NCBI GenBank assembly: GCA_946479205.1
Contig: CAMLFJ010000127.1
Coordinates: forward strand, 1-7,883
Length of the DNA: 7,883 nt
Direction: 5' to 3'
From: an uncultured bacterium
GTDB taxonomy: Bacteria > Methylomirabilota > Methylomirabilia > Rokubacteriales > CSP1-6
Part shown: positions 5,786 through 7,883 of the stretch, piece by piece
Numbering within the stretch: the first letter of the stretch is position 1
How the letters are laid out: the number at the start of each line of letters is the position of its first letter
Notes under the pieces: model-generated
The model's database searches: none
What the model saw: only the letters and a program-made list of their open reading frames with translations
Told to the model about the DNA's origin: nothing
Made by a program: the position numbers and the translations under genes

Positions 5786-7501
5786 CTAGAACAGGAAGTA
5801 GCGCTGCGCCATCGGCAGCACGCGCGCGGGCTCGCACGTGAGCGCCTGGCCGTCGGCCCGCACCTCGTAGGTCTCGGCGTCCACCTCCATGCGCGGGAGG
5901 TAGCTGTTGTTCACCATCGCCGCCTTGGTGAGCCCGCGGCAGCCCCGCACGACGGCGGTGCGCTTCCGGAGGCCCAGGCGCGCGGCCACTCCGTCCTCGG
6001 CCGCCGCGCGGGAGAGGAAGGTCAGCGAGGTGGACGACACCGCGGCGCCGTAGGCCGCGAACATCGGCCGGTACCGGACCGGCTGGGGCGTGGGGATGGA
6101 CGCGTTGGGATCGCCCATGGCCGCCACCGCGATCAGGCCGCCCTTGAGCACCAGCTCCGGCTTGACCCCGAAGAACGCGGGCTTCCAGATCACGAGGTCG
6201 GCGAGCTTCCCCGCCTCGATCGAGCCCACCTCGTGGGCGATACCGTGGGCGATGGCCGGGTTGATCGTGTACTTGGCCACGTAGCGCTTGGCGCGGGTGT
6301 TGTCGTGGCGGCCGTCGCCGGGCAGGGCGCCGCGCTGGGCTTTCATCTTGTGGGCGGTCTGCCAGGTGCGGGAGACGACCTCCGCGATGCGCCCCATCGC
6401 CTGCGAGTCGGACGACAGCATGCTGATCGCGCCAAGGTCGTGGAGCACGTCCTCGGCCGCGATGGTCTCGGCGCGGATACGCGACTCCGCGAAGGCCAGG
6501 TCCTCCGGGATCTTCGCGTTGAGGTGGTGGCAGACCATCAGCATGTCGAGATGCTCGTCCATGGTGTTCACCGTGAACGGCATCGTGGGGTTCGTCGACG
6601 ACGGCAGACAGTTGGCCTCGCCCACCACGCGGATGATGTCGGGGGCGTGTCCGCCGCCCGCGCCCTCCGTGTGATAGGTGTGGATCGTCCGGCCCTTGAA
6701 CGCGCGGATCGAGTCCTCGACGAAGCCCGCCTCGTTCAACGTGTCGGTGTGAATCGCCACCTGGATGTCCATCTCCTCGGCCACCGAGAGCGCCGCGTCG
6801 ATCGCGGCGGGGGTGGTCCCCCAGTCCTCGTGGAGCTTGAGCCCGATCGCGCCCGCCTCGATCTGCTCCCGCAGCGGCTCGGGCCGCGAGGCGTTGCCCT
6901 TGGCGAGGAAGCCCAGGTTGATCGGGAAGGCCTCCGCAGCTTCCAGCATGCGATGGATGTTCCAGGCTCCCGGCGCGCAGGTGGTGGCCGCGGTGCCGGT
7001 CGCGGGTCCGGTGCCGCCGCCGATCAGGGTGGTGAGCCCGGCGGAGAGCGCCTCGTCCACCAGCTGCGGACAGATGAAGTGGATGTGGCTGTCGATGGCA
7101 CCGGCGGTGACGATGCGCCCTTCCCCCGCGATCACCTCGGTGGAGGCGCCGATCACCATGCCCGCGGTCACCCCCGCCATGATGTCCGGGTTGCCCGCCT
7201 TCCCGATGGCCGCGATGCGGCCGCCCCGGATGCCGATGTCCGCCTTCACGATGCCCCAGTGATCGAGGATCAGGGCATTCGTGATCACGAGATCCAGCAC
7301 GCCCTCACCCGCGGTGGCGCGCGCGGACTGGCCCATGCCGTCGCGAATGACCTTGCCGCCGCCGAACTTCACCTCGTCGCCGTAGGACGTGAAGTCGCGC
7401 TCGATCTCGATCAGCAGATCCGTGTCGGCCAGACGCACCCGGTCCCCGACCGTCGGGCCATAGAGGTCGGCGTACTGCCGCCGGGGCAGACGCAGGCTCA
7501 C
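5786..7501 (-). CDS. ureC: Urease subunit alpha (UreC), catalytic
   Basis: Catalytic subunit of urease, an amidohydrolase-superfamily enzyme with a di-nickel centre that hydrolyses urea. The product has 571 residues, close to the usual 567-570. All known active-site residues are visible: His139 and His141 (DSHIHF), the carbamylated Lys222 with His224 (GLKLHEDWG), His251 (AIHTDT), His277 ([12 protein letters not shown]), the flap Cys324-His325 (MVCHHLN) and Asp365 (SSDSQAMGR). Each is shifted by exactly five from the Klebsiella aerogenes numbering I recall (134, 136, 217, 219, 246, 272, 319, 320, 360). The start is a GTG whose bases overlap the ureB stop (GTGA), which suggests translational coupling; the ribosome binding site is weak. 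The stop is a TAG four bases before ureE. Nothing suggests loss of function. Confidence 0.99.
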   Translation of the reverse strand: MSLRLPRRQYADLYGPTVGDRVRLADTDLLIEIERDFTSYGDEVKFGGGKVIRDGMGQSARATAGEGVLDLVITNALILDHWGIVKADIGIRGGRIAAIGKAGNPDIMAGVTAGMVIGASTEVIAGEGRIVTAGAIDSHIHFICPQLVDEALSAGLTTLIGGGTGPATGTAATTCAPGAWNIHRMLEAAEAFPINLGFLAKGNASRPEPLREQIEAGAIGLKLHEDWGTTPAAIDAALSVAEEMDIQVAIHTDTLNEAGFVEDSIRAFKGRTIHTYHTEGAGGGHAPDIIRVVGEANCLPSSTNPTMPFTVNTMDEHLDMLMVCHHLNAKIPEDLAFAESRIRAETIAAEDVLHDLGAISMLSSDSQAMGRIAEVVSRTWQTAHKMKAQRGALPGDGRHDNTRAKRYVAKYTINPAIAHGIAHEVGSIEAGKLADLVIWKPAFFGVKPELVLKGGLIAVAAMGDPNASIPTPQPVRYRPMFAAYGAAVSSTSLTFLSRAAAEDGVAARLGLRKRTAVVRGCRGLTKAAMVNNSYLPRMEVDAETYEVRADGQALTCEPARVLPMAQRYFLF

Positions 7502-7869
7502 GCGCCGCCCCCGAGGAAGCCGCCGGCCTGCGCGCGCTTCACGCTCGCGGCCCGGCCCGGGGCGCCCGCGGATCCATCCGTGAGCGCATTGAGGCCGTGA
7601 ACCTCGCGGGCGCCCGCCAGCTCCACCAGGGTCACCACCTTCTCGTCTCCGGGCTCGAAGCGCACCGCGGTCCCCGCCGGCACGTTGAGCCGCATCCCGA
7701 AGGCCTTCTCACGATCGAAGCGCAGTCCACGGTTCACCTCGAAGAAATGAAAGTGCGACCCCACCTGGATCGGCCGATCCGCGGTATTCGCCACCGTGAC
7801 CTGCACGGTCCGCCGCCCCACATTCGCCTCGATGTCACCCTCGCCAAGCAGGTACTCGCCGGGAATCAT
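7498..7869 (-). CDS. ureB: Urease subunit beta (UreB)
   Basis: Structural beta subunit of nickel urease (urea to ammonia and carbamate). It packs with UreA and UreC in the cytoplasmic complex and has no catalytic residues of its own. The 123-residue product starts MIPGEYLL and carries the UreB hallmark [15 protein letters not shown] at residues 32-46, followed by LRFDR and the family segment [16 protein letters not shown]. The ATG at 7869 is preceded by a purine-rich Shine-Dalgarno sequence. The stop codon overlaps the ureC start (GTGA). After about residue 98 there is a tail rich in Gly, Ala and Arg, making the protein longer than the roughly 100-residue Klebsiella subunit. Such tails are known in other UreB proteins and this one is probably disordered. 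ureA is expected immediately upstream, outside the window. Identification is secure. Confidence 0.97.
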   Translation of the reverse strand: MIPGEYLLGEGDIEANVGRRTVQVTVANTADRPIQVGSHFHFFEVNRGLRFDREKAFGMRLNVPAGTAVRFEPGDEKVVTLVELAGAREVHGLNALTDGSAGAPGRAASVKRAQAGGFLGGGA

Positions 7870-7871
7870 GG

Positions 7872-7879
7872 CCCCTCCC
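7872..7879 (-). promoter_or_regulatory. Ribosome binding site of ureB
   Basis: On the minus strand GGGAGGGG lies just before the ureB ATG, with about 4 bases between GGAGG and the start codon. The match is strong though the spacing is slightly short. It supports the ATG at 7869 as the start. Confidence 0.6.
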
Positions 7880-7883
7880 GCAA

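Noticed and set aside
5621..7600. Very long open frame on the plus strand opposite ureC and ureE
   Set aside because: It is the antisense shadow of well-identified genes in GC-rich DNA, where stops are rare. The translation is low-complexity (His, Arg, Gly, Asp rich) with no recognisable domain.
1..7883. Mobile elements, CRISPR arrays, tRNA or rRNA genes
   Set aside because: No transposase or integrase motifs, no regularly spaced repeats, and no cloverleaf or rRNA-like sequence were seen on either strand.

Overview
The window is a GC-rich (by eye about two-thirds to 70 percent), tightly packed bacterial segment in which every gene I can support lies on the minus strand. It should be read from the high-coordinate end downwards. 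Base composition, gene style and the ureB-C-E-F-G-D order suggest a high-GC soil or subsurface bacterium, for example Methylomirabilota/Rokubacteria or a related lineage. That placement is an impression, not a demonstration. I see no mobile element, CRISPR array, tRNA or rRNA.

Region 1 (7869 down to 3198) is most of a urease operon: ureB (beta subunit), ureC (catalytic alpha subunit, complete active site), then the nickel-insertion accessory genes ureE, ureF, ureG and ureD. ureA is absent and probably lies just beyond position 7883. The genes are spaced by a few bases or overlap: GTGA at ureB/ureC, 8 bases at ureE/ureF, ATGA at ureF/ureG. The exception is the start of ureD, which has no clean start codon and sits behind a strong GC hairpin.

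Region 2 (3170 down to 1570) follows ureD directly and encodes an AtzG-like small subunit (DUF4089) and an AtzE-family amidase, joined by a GTGA overlap. In the known s-triazine/cyanuric acid pathway AtzE with AtzG hydrolyses 1-carboxybiuret. Next to urease the pair suggests a route that feeds urea or ammonia from a larger ureido or amide compound into nitrogen assimilation. A hairpin followed by a short T-rich run spans the atzE stop codon and probably ends this transcription unit.

Region 3 (1544 down to 1409) is a short non-coding stretch with several inverted repeats and a sequence resembling a sigma-54 (-24/-12) promoter. It precedes a full-length Fis homologue (1408 down to 1121).

Region 4 (1076 down to 36) encodes a metallo-beta-lactamase-fold lipoprotein of the NAPE-PLD-like family, with all seven expected metal ligands at the spacing of the animal enzyme.

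The centre of the window is a conventional nitrogen-acquisition locus. The points worth a second look are the coupling of urease with AtzG/AtzE, the damaged-looking or non-canonical ureD start, the putative sigma-54 element before fis, and the lipoprotein form of the NAPE-PLD-like enzyme. I found no convincing evidence of a wholly new system.
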